Origin: JAKAGZ01 sp963772675
GTDB lineage: Bacteria; Bacteroidota; Ignavibacteria; Ignavibacteriales; Ignavibacteriaceae
Assembly: GCA_963772675.1 (NCBI GenBank)
Contig: CAVYYF010000010.1
Location: 186,001-250,000, forward strand
Reading direction: 5' to 3'
DNA: 64,000 nt
Every line of letters starts with the position of its first letter. Position 1 is the first letter of the stretch. Below, one piece after another: positions 52,248 to 60,102 of this stretch. Below the pieces are notes generated by a model. That model was not told the DNA's origin. It saw nothing but the letters and a program-made list of their open reading frames with translations, and made no database searches. A program made the position numbers and the translations under genes.

Positions 52248-52541
52248 ATGCATGATATTTTAATAAAACCTTTGATTACTGAGAAGATGACTAATCTTTC
52301 TGCTGACCATGGTCAATATGGATTTTTAGTTAATCCAAAATCAAACAAGATTGAAATAGCAAAAGCTATTGAGAAAAGATTTAATGTTCATGTTGTTGCT
52401 GTTAAAACCATAAAACATTCAGGTAAACTAAAAACTCAGTTTAGAAAGAGCGGAAAATTTGTAGGTAGAACATCAGCATATAAGAAAGCGATCATAACTC
52501 TTAAAGAGGGTGAAACAATCGAATTATTCGAACAAGTATAG
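52248..52541 (+). CDS. rplW: Ribosomal protein uL23
   Basis: This 97-residue uL23 starts one base after rplD. LIKPLITEKMTNLSADHGQY and FVGRTSAYKKAIITLKEG are typical. It docks trigger factor and SRP at the tunnel exit. Confidence 0.96.
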   Translation: MHDILIKPLITEKMTNLSADHGQYGFLVNPKSNKIEIAKAIEKRFNVHVVAVKTIKHSGKLKTQFRKSGKFVGRTSAYKKAIITLKEGETIELFEQV

Positions 52542-52564
52542 ATTTTTGAAAACGGGATTTAGAA

Positions 52565-53395
52565 ATGGCTATTAAAAAATTAAGACCGATGACTGCTGGA
52601 ACGAGATTTATGTCTAAGTCTTCCTTCGATGAAATTACGAAGGATACTCCTGAAAAATCTCTGACAGTATCGTTAAAAAAATCTGGTGGTAGAAATAATC
52701 TGGGTAGAATTACAACCCGTTTTATCGGTGGCGGTCATAAAAGAAGATATAGAATCATAGACTTTAAAAGAGATAAGAATGGCGTTCCTGCTAAAGTTCA
52801 TTCAATTGAATATGATCCTAACAGGACTTGCAGAATAGCATTGCTTCATTATGCTGATGGTGAAAAGCGGTACATACTTGCACCGGACGGATTGAAAGTG
52901 GGAAGCACCGTAGTTTCAGGCAGTGGAAGTGATATAAATTTTGGAAACGCTCTACCATTGAAAGAAATGCCTTTAGGTAGTTTCATTCACAATGTTGAAA
53001 TGAAAGTAGGTAAAGGTGGACAGCTTGGACGAAGTGCCGGAACAGCATTGCAGGTCCTCGCTAAAGAGGGTGAGTATGCCCAATTAAAAATGCCATCCGG
53101 TGAGGTAAGAAGTGTCAGGCTTGAGTGCATGGCTACTTATGGAACAGTTGGAAACGCTGAACAGGAAAATATCAGCTGGGGCAAAGCGGGCAGAATGCGC
53201 TGGAAAGGAAAAAGACCTCATGTCAGAGGTGTTGTAATGAATCCCGTTGATCACCCTATGGGTGGTGGAGAAGGAAAAACTTCCGGCGGCGGTCATCCAG
53301 TTTCTCCCTGGGGTCAGAAGGCGAAAGGTTTAAAAACAAGAAAGCATAAAAAACAATCTAACAAGTTTATCATTAAAAGACGCAATAAAAAGTAG
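52565..53395 (+). CDS. rplB: Ribosomal protein uL2
   Basis: The 276-residue uL2 has GRNNLGRITTRFIGGGHKRR and the peptidyl-transferase-proximal region VMNPVDHPMGGGEGKTSGG. It ends in a basic tail. Confidence 0.97.
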   Translation: MAIKKLRPMTAGTRFMSKSSFDEITKDTPEKSLTVSLKKSGGRNNLGRITTRFIGGGHKRRYRIIDFKRDKNGVPAKVHSIEYDPNRTCRIALLHYADGEKRYILAPDGLKVGSTVVSGSGSDINFGNALPLKEMPLGSFIHNVEMKVGKGGQLGRSAGTALQVLAKEGEYAQLKMPSGEVRSVRLECMATYGTVGNAEQENISWGKAGRMRWKGKRPHVRGVVMNPVDHPMGGGEGKTSGGGHPVSPWGQKAKGLKTRKHKKQSNKFIIKRRNKK

Positions 53396-53404
53396 AGAAT
53401 AATT

Positions 53405-53695
53405 ATGCCAAGATCCGTTAAAAAAGGTCCATTTGTTGATTATAAACTGGTAGAGAAAATTAATAAACTGAATGAAACAAATCAGAAGAAGATAATTAAG
53501 ACCTGGTCTCGTTCATCGACTATAATTCCTGATTTTGTTGGGCATACAATTGCAGTTCATAATGGTAATAAAATGATTCCAGTTTACATAACGGAGAATA
53601 TGGTAGGACACAAACTGGGAGAATTTTCTCCGACAAGAATTTTTAGGGCGCATTCAGGCACAAAATCTGAAAAGTCAAGTACTCCAGCTGGCTAA
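53405..53695 (+). CDS. rpsS: Ribosomal protein uS19
   Basis: The 96-residue uS19 begins MPRSVKKGPFVDYKL and has TWSRSSTIIPDFVGHTIAVH and GHKLGEFSPTRIF. The order rplB-rpsS-rplV is conserved. Confidence 0.97.
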   Translation: MPRSVKKGPFVDYKLVEKINKLNETNQKKIIKTWSRSSTIIPDFVGHTIAVHNGNKMIPVYITENMVGHKLGEFSPTRIFRAHSGTKSEKSSTPAG

Positions 53696-53719
53696 TTATA
53701 TTTAAGGATTTTTATAAAA

Positions 53720-54064
53720 ATGGAAGCATTAGCAAAACATAGATTTATTCCTTCGTCGCCAAGGAAAATGAGATTGGTTGTTGATCTTATTAGAGGAATA
53801 CCAGTTGAAAGGGCAATTGAAATTTTACACTTTCAACCAAAGCATGCATCAAAAGATGCTGAGAAAGTTTTAAGATCAGCAGTTGCGAATATTCTGAACC
53901 GCGGTGAAGGGGAGAAGATTGATCCGGCAAATTTATTTGTTAAAGAAGCTTACGTAAATCAGGGTCCTACATTAAAAAGAATTTCAGCCGCCCCAATGGG
54001 ACGTGCATATAAAATTAGAAAAAGATCTTGTCATTTAACTATAGTGGTTGCCACCAGGGCGTAA
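53720..54064 (+). CDS. rplV: Ribosomal protein uL22
   Basis: The 114-residue uL22 has SSPRKMRLVVDLIRG and the tunnel-lining hairpin with RISAAPMGRAYKIRKRSCH. Confidence 0.96.
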   Translation: MEALAKHRFIPSSPRKMRLVVDLIRGIPVERAIEILHFQPKHASKDAEKVLRSAVANILNRGEGEKIDPANLFVKEAYVNQGPTLKRISAAPMGRAYKIRKRSCHLTIVVATRA

Positions 54065-54083
54065 ATTTTAGGAGGTTATTTTT

Positions 54084-54725
54084 TTGGGACAGAAAACACA
54101 TCCGGTTGGTTTTAGAGTTGGTGTAATTAGAGGCTGGGACTCTAATTGGTATGAAAATAAAAGCTATGCTAGTAAAATCAAAGAAGATTCGAAGCTTAGA
54201 GATTACGTAAGGAACAGATTAAAAAAAGCCGGAATCTCCAGAATAATAATTGACAGGACTTCTAAAAATATAATTTTAACCATTCATACCTCAAGACCGG
54301 GAGTTGTGATTGGAAAGAGCGGTAAAGAAATTACTCAGCTTGAACAGGAATTAAGACAAGTCACTGATAAAGATGTAAAAGTTCAGATATCAGAAATTAA
54401 ACGTCCTGAACTGGATGCATATCTCGTTGCTGAAAATGTTGCCAACCAGCTTGCTGGAAGAGTTTCTTTCAGAAGAGCAATGAAGATGGCTATTACAGCT
54501 GGTATGCGGATGGGTGCTGAAGGAATAAGAATTATGTGCTCAGGTCGTTTAGGTGGAGCCGAAATGGCAAGAACAGAACAATATAAACAAGGCAGAATTC
54601 CGCTGCATACTATTCGTGCAGATATCGATTATGCAAATGGAAGAGCAGAGACAATTTATGGTTCAATTGGCGTTAAAGTCTGGATTTGCCGTGGCGAAAT
54701 TTTAGGAAAAAGAGTTACAGAATAA
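54084..54725 (+). CDS. rpsC: Ribosomal protein uS3
   Basis: The 213-residue uS3 starts at TTG after AGGAGG (MGQKTHPVGFRVG). The KH domain motif VVIGKSGKEI and the C-terminal SGRLGGAEMARTE are clear. Confidence 0.97.
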   Translation: MGQKTHPVGFRVGVIRGWDSNWYENKSYASKIKEDSKLRDYVRNRLKKAGISRIIIDRTSKNIILTIHTSRPGVVIGKSGKEITQLEQELRQVTDKDVKVQISEIKRPELDAYLVAENVANQLAGRVSFRRAMKMAITAGMRMGAEGIRIMCSGRLGGAEMARTEQYKQGRIPLHTIRADIDYANGRAETIYGSIGVKVWICRGEILGKRVTE

Positions 54726-54746
54726 AAGTTCGGGAGTTTTTTAATC

Positions 54747-55163
54747 ATGTTAATGCCCAAAAGAGTAAAGTTTAGGAAAGCACAGCGTGGAAGAATGGCC
54801 GGGAAGGCTAAAAGAGGCAGTAGAGTTGCATATGGTGATTTTGGTTTAAAAGCTTTAGAACCACACTGGATAACAAGCCGACAGATTGAAGCTTGCCGTG
54901 TTTCTCTATCAAGAAAAATGAAAAGAGATGGAAAAGTTTATATCAGGATATTTCCTGATAAGCCTGTTTCCAAAAAACCTCTTGAAACAAGAATGGGTAA
55001 AGGTAAAGGTGCTCCTGAATTCTGGGTGGCAGTTGTAAAACCGGGAAGAATTCTATTTGAGGTTTCAGGTGTGTCAAAGGAAATAGCACATGATGCTTTA
55101 AGAGGCTGTTCTTTTAAGCTGCCGATAAAAACTAAAGTTGTTTCAAGACCTGATTTTGAGTAA
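54747..55163 (+). CDS. rplP: Ribosomal protein uL16
   Basis: The 138-residue uL16 begins MLMPKRVKFRKAQRGRM; a second ATG two codons on is also possible. KPLETRMGKGKGAPEFWVA is the conserved loop near the peptidyl transferase centre. Confidence 0.96.
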   Translation: MLMPKRVKFRKAQRGRMAGKAKRGSRVAYGDFGLKALEPHWITSRQIEACRVSLSRKMKRDGKVYIRIFPDKPVSKKPLETRMGKGKGAPEFWVAVVKPGRILFEVSGVSKEIAHDALRGCSFKLPIKTKVVSRPDFE

Positions 55164-55180
55164 GAGTTTAAAGGGATAAA

Positions 55181-55420
55181 ATGAATATTCGTGAAATAAG
55201 AGAAATGAAAACTGATGAGTTGACTAAAAGAATCAACGAAGAAGAAAAAAATATGATCGATCTTCGTTTTTCGCATCAACTAAAAGAATTAACAAATACG
55301 GCAAAATTAAAACTTGCTAAAAAAGATATTGCCAGGATGAAATCTATTTTAAGAGAAAGACAATTAGCCGATCAAAAATCTGCTGATGTAGAGAAAAAAG
55401 AAGAAGGAGCTAGCGCTTAA
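55181..55420 (+). CDS. rpmC: Ribosomal protein uL29
   Basis: The 79-residue uL29 has the two-helix core (REMKTDELTKRINEEEKNMI, LRFSHQLKEL) plus a charged C-terminal tail of about 15 residues ending KKEEGASA. It is followed by rpsQ after two bases. Confidence 0.94.
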   Translation: MNIREIREMKTDELTKRINEEEKNMIDLRFSHQLKELTNTAKLKLAKKDIARMKSILRERQLADQKSADVEKKEEGASA

Positions 55421-55422
55421 TT

Positions 55423-55680
55423 ATGGCAGAAAGAACATTAAGAAAAACCAGAATTGGTATAGTAGTTAGCAATAAGATGGAAAAAACAGTTACAGTTGCC
55501 ATTGAAAGAAGAGTTCCTCATCCGATATATAAAAAATATTTTAAGAAGACTACGAAGTTAATGGCTCATGATGAAAAAAAAGAATGTGGAATAGGTGATA
55601 AAGTAAAAATTATGGAAACTCGTCCACTAAGTAAAAATAAAAGATGGCGTTTGGTCCAAATAGTTGAAAAAGCCAAGTAG
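55423..55680 (+). CDS. rpsQ: Ribosomal protein uS17
   Basis: The 85-residue uS17 has the OB fold with RIGIVVSNKMEKTVTVAIER and METRPLSKNKRWRLV. Confidence 0.96.
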   Translation: MAERTLRKTRIGIVVSNKMEKTVTVAIERRVPHPIYKKYFKKTTKLMAHDEKKECGIGDKVKIMETRPLSKNKRWRLVQIVEKAK

Positions 55681-55701
55681 CAATAGGAGTGATGTAGAAA
55701 A

Positions 55702-56070
55702 ATGATTCAGGAAGAAACTAATCTAGTAGTTGCAGATAACTCGGGTGCAAAAAAAGTTAGATGCATTAGAGTGCTTGGTGGAAGCGGACGTCAGTATGCC
55801 AGTTTGGGAGATTTAATAGTAGTTGCGGTTAAGTCTGCGATACCAAACGGGGCGGTAAAAAAAGGTGAAGTTTCCAGGGCAGTTATTGTCAGAACTAAAA
55901 AAGAAGTTAGACGCAAAGACGGTTCTTATATTAGATTTGATGAGAATGCTGCTGTTCTGATATCAAATCAGAATGAACCGAAAGGTACACGTATCTTCGG
56001 TCCTGTAGCAAGAGAATTAAGAGATAAACAGTTTATGAAAATTGTTTCACTAGCTCCTGAAGTTTTATAA
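55702..56070 (+). CDS. rplN: Ribosomal protein uL14
   Basis: The 122-residue uL14 starts MIQEETNLVVADNSGAKKV and ends with RELRDKQFMKIVSLAPEVL. It forms an intersubunit bridge. Confidence 0.97.
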   Translation: MIQEETNLVVADNSGAKKVRCIRVLGGSGRQYASLGDLIVVAVKSAIPNGAVKKGEVSRAVIVRTKKEVRRKDGSYIRFDENAAVLISNQNEPKGTRIFGPVARELRDKQFMKIVSLAPEVL

Positions 56071-56084
56071 AGTTTGGTAAAATT

Positions 56085-56408
56085 ATGAAAATTAGAAAAA
56101 ACGATAATGTAATGATCATAGCTGGTAATGACGCAGGGAAGACCGGAAAAGTATTAAAAGTATTTCCGAAAGAGTCCCGTATTATTATCGAAGGAATTAA
56201 CCTGAGGAAAAGACATACTAAGCCCAATCAGAAGACCCCCCAGGGTGGAATTATTGAAAAGGAAGCTCCTATTCATATTTCTAATGTTATGATACTTGAT
56301 CCTAAAACGAATGAACCAACAAGAATAGGCGCTCAGATAATTCTTGATGAAAATACAGGGAAAAAGAAAAGAACCCGTATCAGCAGATTAACTGGTGAAA
56401 TGATTTAA
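56085..56408 (+). CDS. rplX: Ribosomal protein uL24
   Basis: The 107-residue uL24 has the KOW motif (KNDNVMIIAGNDAGKTGKVL) and the region GINLRKRHTKPNQKTPQGGI. It initiates 50S assembly. Confidence 0.96.
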   Translation: MKIRKNDNVMIIAGNDAGKTGKVLKVFPKESRIIIEGINLRKRHTKPNQKTPQGGIIEKEAPIHISNVMILDPKTNEPTRIGAQIILDENTGKKKRTRISRLTGEMI

Positions 56409-56440
56409 TATAAAAATTTTATTCAAGGTTTGATCTAACT

Positions 56441-57091
56441 ATGGCAGAGAAGAAAGCAAAAAAAGATGGCGCTGTAAAAAAAGATAAAGTTTCTAAAAAG
56501 GAAACAGCGACACCTGAGAAAGAGATAAAAGTTAAAGTAAGACTTTTCGAGGATTATAAAAAGGATATTGTACCTTCTTTAATGAAGAAGTTCGGTTATA
56601 AGTCTGTAATGCAGGTTCCAAAATTGGACAAGATAGTTGTTAATATGGGTGTTGGGGCAGCTGTTGCGGATCCAAAAATTCTTGAGGAAGCAATTAAAGA
56701 ATTAGAAACAATTACAGGGCAAAAACCCAGCGTTAGAAAAGCGAAAAAGGCTATATCTAATTTTAAATTAAGAGAAGGTTTAAAAATTGGTGCAATGGTT
56801 ACTCTACGAAGAGAAAGAATGTATGAATTCATGGACAGATTTGTAAATGTTGCATTGCCCCGAGTTAGAGATTTTAGAGGTTTGTCTGATAAATCATTTG
56901 ATGGAAGAGGAAATTATACAATCGGAGTAAAGGAACAAATAATTTTCCCGGAAATTAATGTTGAAAAAATAACCAAAGTAATGGGAATGGATATAACTTT
57001 TGTTACCACAGCAAAAAGTGATGCTGAAGCTTTTGATTTGCTTTTAGCTTTGGGAGTTCCATTTATAAAAAAAGAAATTAAAACAGCGTAA
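56441..57091 (+). CDS. rplE: Ribosomal protein uL5 with basic N-terminal extension
   Basis: The 216-residue product contains a complete uL5 from about residue 35 (YKKDIVPSLMKKFGYKSVMQ, VVNMGVG, TGQKPSVRKAKKAISNFKLR). The first 30 or so residues are an additional Lys/Glu-rich tail (MAEKKAKKDGAVKKDKVSKK). The next ATG is Met47-like and inside the core, so the extension is probably real. uL5 binds 5S rRNA. Confidence 0.94.
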   Translation: MAEKKAKKDGAVKKDKVSKKETATPEKEIKVKVRLFEDYKKDIVPSLMKKFGYKSVMQVPKLDKIVVNMGVGAAVADPKILEEAIKELETITGQKPSVRKAKKAISNFKLREGLKIGAMVTLRRERMYEFMDRFVNVALPRVRDFRGLSDKSFDGRGNYTIGVKEQIIFPEINVEKITKVMGMDITFVTTAKSDAEAFDLLLALGVPFIKKEIKTA

Positions 57092-57103
57092 AAAGGAGAC
57101 TTA

Positions 57104-57373
57104 ATGGCTCGTACATGCTTAATTGCCAGACAAGAAAAAAGAAAAAGACTGGTTGATAAATACGCAAAACTTCGAAAGGAATTGAAAGAAAGTGGCGATT
57201 ACGATAGTTTGCAAAAATTACCCAGAAATTCTTCTGCTGTCAGGTTACACAACAGATGCATGTTTACAGGAAGAGCACGCAGTTATTACAGAAAATTTGG
57301 AGTTTCAAGATTAGTTTTAAGAGAAATGGCTCTTAAAGGTGAGATTCCTGGATTAAAAAAGTCAAGTTGGTAG
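57104..57373 (+). CDS. rpsN: Ribosomal protein uS14
   Basis: The 89-residue uS14 is the zinc-free long form: CxxC motifs are absent. RNSSAVRLHNRCMFTGRARS and FGVSRLVLREMALKGEIPG are typical. AAAAGGAG precedes the ATG. Confidence 0.96.
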   Translation: MARTCLIARQEKRKRLVDKYAKLRKELKESGDYDSLQKLPRNSSAVRLHNRCMFTGRARSYYRKFGVSRLVLREMALKGEIPGLKKSSW

Positions 57374-57385
57374 TAGGAGAAATAT

Positions 57386-57781
57386 ATGCCAGTAACAGAT
57401 CCGATTTCAGATTTATTAACCAGAATTAGAAATGCAGCAAAGGCTAAAAAAGTGCGAGTTGATATACCATCTTCCAATATGAAGAAAAGCCTGGTTGAAA
57501 TTTTAAAGCAAAATAAATTCATCCACGATTATGAACTTATTGAGGATAATAAACAAAACATTTTGCGCTTAAGATTAAAATATACTGATGGAGAAAGCGC
57601 TATCAGCGGGTTGAAAAAAATCAGTACACCTGGTTTAAGAGTTTATAAGGCTGCTGATTCATTACCAAGAGTTTTAAACGGATTGGGTATTGCAGTAATA
57701 TCAACTTCAAAAGGATTAATGACGGATAAAGAGGCCAAAAGTAAATCCTTGGGTGGCGAAGTAGTTTGTCATGTGTGGTAA
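57386..57781 (+). CDS. rpsH: Ribosomal protein uS8
   Basis: The 131-residue uS8 begins MPVTDPISDLLTRIRNA and ends with ISTSKGLMTDKEAKSKSLGG and VVCHVW. In several bacteria uS8 autoregulates the spc operon. Confidence 0.97.
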   Translation: MPVTDPISDLLTRIRNAAKAKKVRVDIPSSNMKKSLVEILKQNKFIHDYELIEDNKQNILRLRLKYTDGESAISGLKKISTPGLRVYKAADSLPRVLNGLGIAVISTSKGLMTDKEAKSKSLGGEVVCHVW

Positions 57782-57824
57782 TTATTCCCGTAGTAACGGG
57801 CTTTAAATTGAATGGAGATTGAAA

Positions 57825-58364
57825 GTGTCAAGAATCGGTAAAAAACCAGTATCAATACCAAAAGGAGTAACATTTACTCTTAATGGTAATACGTTAAAAG
57901 TTAAAGGAGCAAAGGGAGAACTCGAAAGCAGTTTTCCTAATGCAATGAAAATAGAATCGAAGGATAATGAAATTAATGTAACTCGTCCAAACGATTTAAA
58001 AGAAAATAAATCACTTCACGGTCTTACTAGAGCATTAATTCAGAATATGGTGGTTGGTGTAACAACTGGTTTCGAAAAAAAGCTTGAGATCGTAGGAGTT
58101 GGATACAGAGCTGAATTAAAAGACAAAAATCTTTTATTAAACATTGGCTATTCGCACCCGATTTATTTTATACCTCCTGAAGGAATTACTTTTCAGGTGC
58201 CGGTTCCGACACAAATTATAATTTCCGGAATCGACAAACAACTGGTCGGATTGGTTGCTTCAAAGATCCGGTCTATAAGAAAGCCTGAACCTTATAAAGG
58301 AAAAGGTATAAAGTATTCGGATGAACAAATTCAGAGAAAAGCAGGTAAGACCGCCGGTAAATAA
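57825..58364 (+). CDS. rplF: Ribosomal protein uL6
   Basis: I chose GTG 57825 (MSRIGKKPVSIPKG) because GGAG at 57814-57817 lies seven bases before it; a TTG at 57819 would be only one base from that site. The 179-residue uL6 ends KPEPYKGKGIKYSDEQIQRK with a short basic tail. Confidence 0.95.
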   Translation: MSRIGKKPVSIPKGVTFTLNGNTLKVKGAKGELESSFPNAMKIESKDNEINVTRPNDLKENKSLHGLTRALIQNMVVGVTTGFEKKLEIVGVGYRAELKDKNLLLNIGYSHPIYFIPPEGITFQVPVPTQIIISGIDKQLVGLVASKIRSIRKPEPYKGKGIKYSDEQIQRKAGKTAGK

Positions 58365-58388
58365 TATTTAGTGGAGAATTAGAGGAAA

Positions 58389-58754
58389 ATGATTAACAGG
58401 AATAGAAATTCAAGATTACGATCAAAAATAAAAATCAGGAAAAAAATTTCCGGTACTGCTGAAAGGCCCAGATTGACGATTTATCGGAGTCTTTCAAATG
58501 TTTATGCTCAATTAATAGACGACACTACAGGAAAAACACTCGTCTCAGCTTCTTCATTAAATAAAGAAGTTGTTGAAGAAATAAAGAATGCAAAAGGGAA
58601 AATTGCAAAGAGTAAGGTGGTTGGTAGTTTCCTGGCTAAAAAAGCTGTAGAGCAAAATATATCCTCTGTTGTATTTGACAGAAATGGTTATCGCTACCAC
58701 GGCAGAATTCAGGCAATTGCTGAAGGAGCACGTGAAGGAGGCTTGAAGTTTTAG
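58389..58754 (+). CDS. rplR: Ribosomal protein uL18
   Basis: The 121-residue uL18 has ERPRLTIYRSLSNVYAQLID and FDRNGYRYHGRIQAIAEGAR. It binds 5S rRNA. A tRNA gene, not rpsE, follows directly. Confidence 0.96.
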   Translation: MINRNRNSRLRSKIKIRKKISGTAERPRLTIYRSLSNVYAQLIDDTTGKTLVSASSLNKEVVEEIKNAKGKIAKSKVVGSFLAKKAVEQNISSVVFDRNGYRYHGRIQAIAEGAREGGLKF

Positions 58755-58774
58755 TTATGAAAGTAACTGCTTTT

Positions 58775-58845
58775 TGCCGGGTCGTCTAATGGCAGGACTA
58801 CGCCCTTTGGAGGCGTCTGTAGAGGTTCGAATCCTCTCCCGGCAG
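58775..58845 (+). tRNA. tRNA-Gln (TTG) inside the spc operon
   Basis: The 71-base cloverleaf has acceptor TGCCGGG/CCCGGCA, D stem GTCT/GGAC, anticodon stem ACGCC/GGCGT with loop CTTTGGA, T arm AGAGG-TTCGAAT-CCTCT and discriminator G. CCA is not encoded. It sits between rplR and rpsE, same strand, with 20 bases before and 70 after, and no terminator is seen. Confidence 0.95.
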
Positions 58846-58915
58846 CTTAGTTGAGCAAGCCGGTGAAAAATAAAAGTTTTGAAATGTATTTATAAATTTT
58901 TTACGCGAGAAAAAA

Positions 58916-59422
58916 TTGAAAATTGTTAAATCAACGGAAGTTGAAGGATTAAAAGAAAAAGTAGTTCAGATTAATAGGGTTGCAAAAGTTGTTAAAGGCG
59001 GGCGCCGATTCAGCTTTAACTCCATTGTAGTCGTTGGGAATGGAAACGGAATTGTTGGTGTTGGCCTTGGCAAAGCAAATGAAGTTACTGATGCTATCTC
59101 TAAAGGAATTGATGATGCAAAGAAAAGCCTTGTTAAGGTAAATGTTATTAAAGGAACTATTGCTCACCAAATTCTTGGAAAATATGGAGCTGGAAAAGTA
59201 TTGTTAAAACCTGCTTCTCCAGGTACTGGTTTGATTGCTGGCGGTGGAGTTCGCGCGGTTCTGGAAGCCGCCGGGGTTCAGGATATTCTGACTAAATCGC
59301 TTGGCTCAAGTAATCCACACAACCAAGTTAAGGCTACTTTAAATGGCTTGTTAAGCCTGACAGATGCTAGAAAAATGGCAAAGAAAAGAGGAATGACAGT
59401 AAGTGAATTATTCGCTTCTTAA
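58916..59422 (+). CDS. rpsE: Ribosomal protein uS5
   Basis: The 168-residue uS5 starts at a TTG with only a weak site upstream. VVKGGRRFSFNSIVVVGNGN and KVLLKPASPGTGLIAGGGVR are conserved. The weak leader after tRNA-Gln means the 5' end may be set by tRNA processing. Confidence 0.95.
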   Translation: MKIVKSTEVEGLKEKVVQINRVAKVVKGGRRFSFNSIVVVGNGNGIVGVGLGKANEVTDAISKGIDDAKKSLVKVNVIKGTIAHQILGKYGAGKVLLKPASPGTGLIAGGGVRAVLEAAGVQDILTKSLGSSNPHNQVKATLNGLLSLTDARKMAKKRGMTVSELFAS

Positions 59423-59433
59423 CAGAGGAAGAA

Positions 59434-59622
59434 ATGGGTAAAATTAAAGTTATACAAAAAGGTAGTGTAATCGACAGGCCAAAAGATCAAAAGCTAACTA
59501 TTGAAGCTTTGGGTTTGGGGAGACCAAACTGGGAAAAGATACACAATGACACTCCTCAAATAAGAGGGATGATTAATAAAGTAAAACATCTTGTTACTGT
59601 TGAAGAAATAAAAGGTAAGTAA
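59434..59622 (+). CDS. rpmD: Ribosomal protein uL30
   Basis: The 62-residue uL30 has KVIQKGSVIDRPKDQKLTIE and ends in MINKVKHLVTVEEIKGK. Confidence 0.95.
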   Translation: MGKIKVIQKGSVIDRPKDQKLTIEALGLGRPNWEKIHNDTPQIRGMINKVKHLVTVEEIKGK

Positions 59623-59627
59623 AAGGT

Positions 59628-59864
59628 TTGAAAATGGATAGACTAAGTAATCTAAAATATGCGGAAGGCTCAAGAAAGAAACGCAAAAGAATTGCAAGAG
59701 GAGAAGGCTCAGGTCATGGTGGCACAGCTACCAAAGGAATGAATGGACAGCTTTCACGTTCAGGTGCAAAACACAAAGCCTGGTTTGAAGGCGGTCAGAT
59801 GCCATTACAAAGAAGAATACCAAAGTTTGGTTTTACAAATATTTTTAAAAAGAATTTCAAGTAG
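59628..59864 (+). CDS. rplO: Ribosomal protein uL15, N-terminal half (frameshifted)
   Basis: The first 78 codons encode the N-terminal half of uL15 (LSNLKYAEGSRKKRKRIARG, GHGGTATKGMNGQLSRSG). The frame stops at a TAG (59862-59864) just where uL15 normally continues FKKNFKVVNVDSL. One base is missing near 59861. The second half follows in another frame. Confidence 0.85.
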   Translation: MKMDRLSNLKYAEGSRKKRKRIARGEGSGHGGTATKGMNGQLSRSGAKHKAWFEGGQMPLQRRIPKFGFTNIFKKNFK

Positions 59865-60091
59865 TGAATGTCGATTCCTTACAAAAGCTATTTGATGCAA
59901 AAAAAATTAAAGAAGGTGTCGTTAACCCTGAAGCTTTAAAAGCAGCTGGTTTGATTTCAAACCTGAAAACACCGGTAAAATTATTGGGGGCTGGAGAAAT
60001 TAAAGCGAAGTTTCAGGTTGAAGTCAACGCTTTTAGTCAGACAGCAAAAGAAAAGGTTGAAGCTTCTGGCGGAACTGTTAAAAAGATTTAA
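59864..60091 (+). CDS. rplO: Ribosomal protein uL15, C-terminal half (frameshifted)
   Basis: This 75-codon frame encodes the rest of uL15 (NVDSLQKLFDAKKIKEGVV, VKLLGAGEIKAKFQVEVNAF, KVEASGGTVKKI). It begins with a GTG that shares a base with the TAG stop of the first half (TAGTG). The two halves together give the normal length of about 150 residues. Confidence 0.83.
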   Translation: MNVDSLQKLFDAKKIKEGVVNPEALKAAGLISNLKTPVKLLGAGEIKAKFQVEVNAFSQTAKEKVEASGGTVKKI

Positions 60092-60102
60092 TCCGGGAAA
60101 AA

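Noticed and set aside
57784..57802. CCCG-TAGTAA-CGGG hairpin between rpsH and rplF
   Set aside because: A four-base stem in the middle of a continuous operon; too weak to call a terminator or attenuator.
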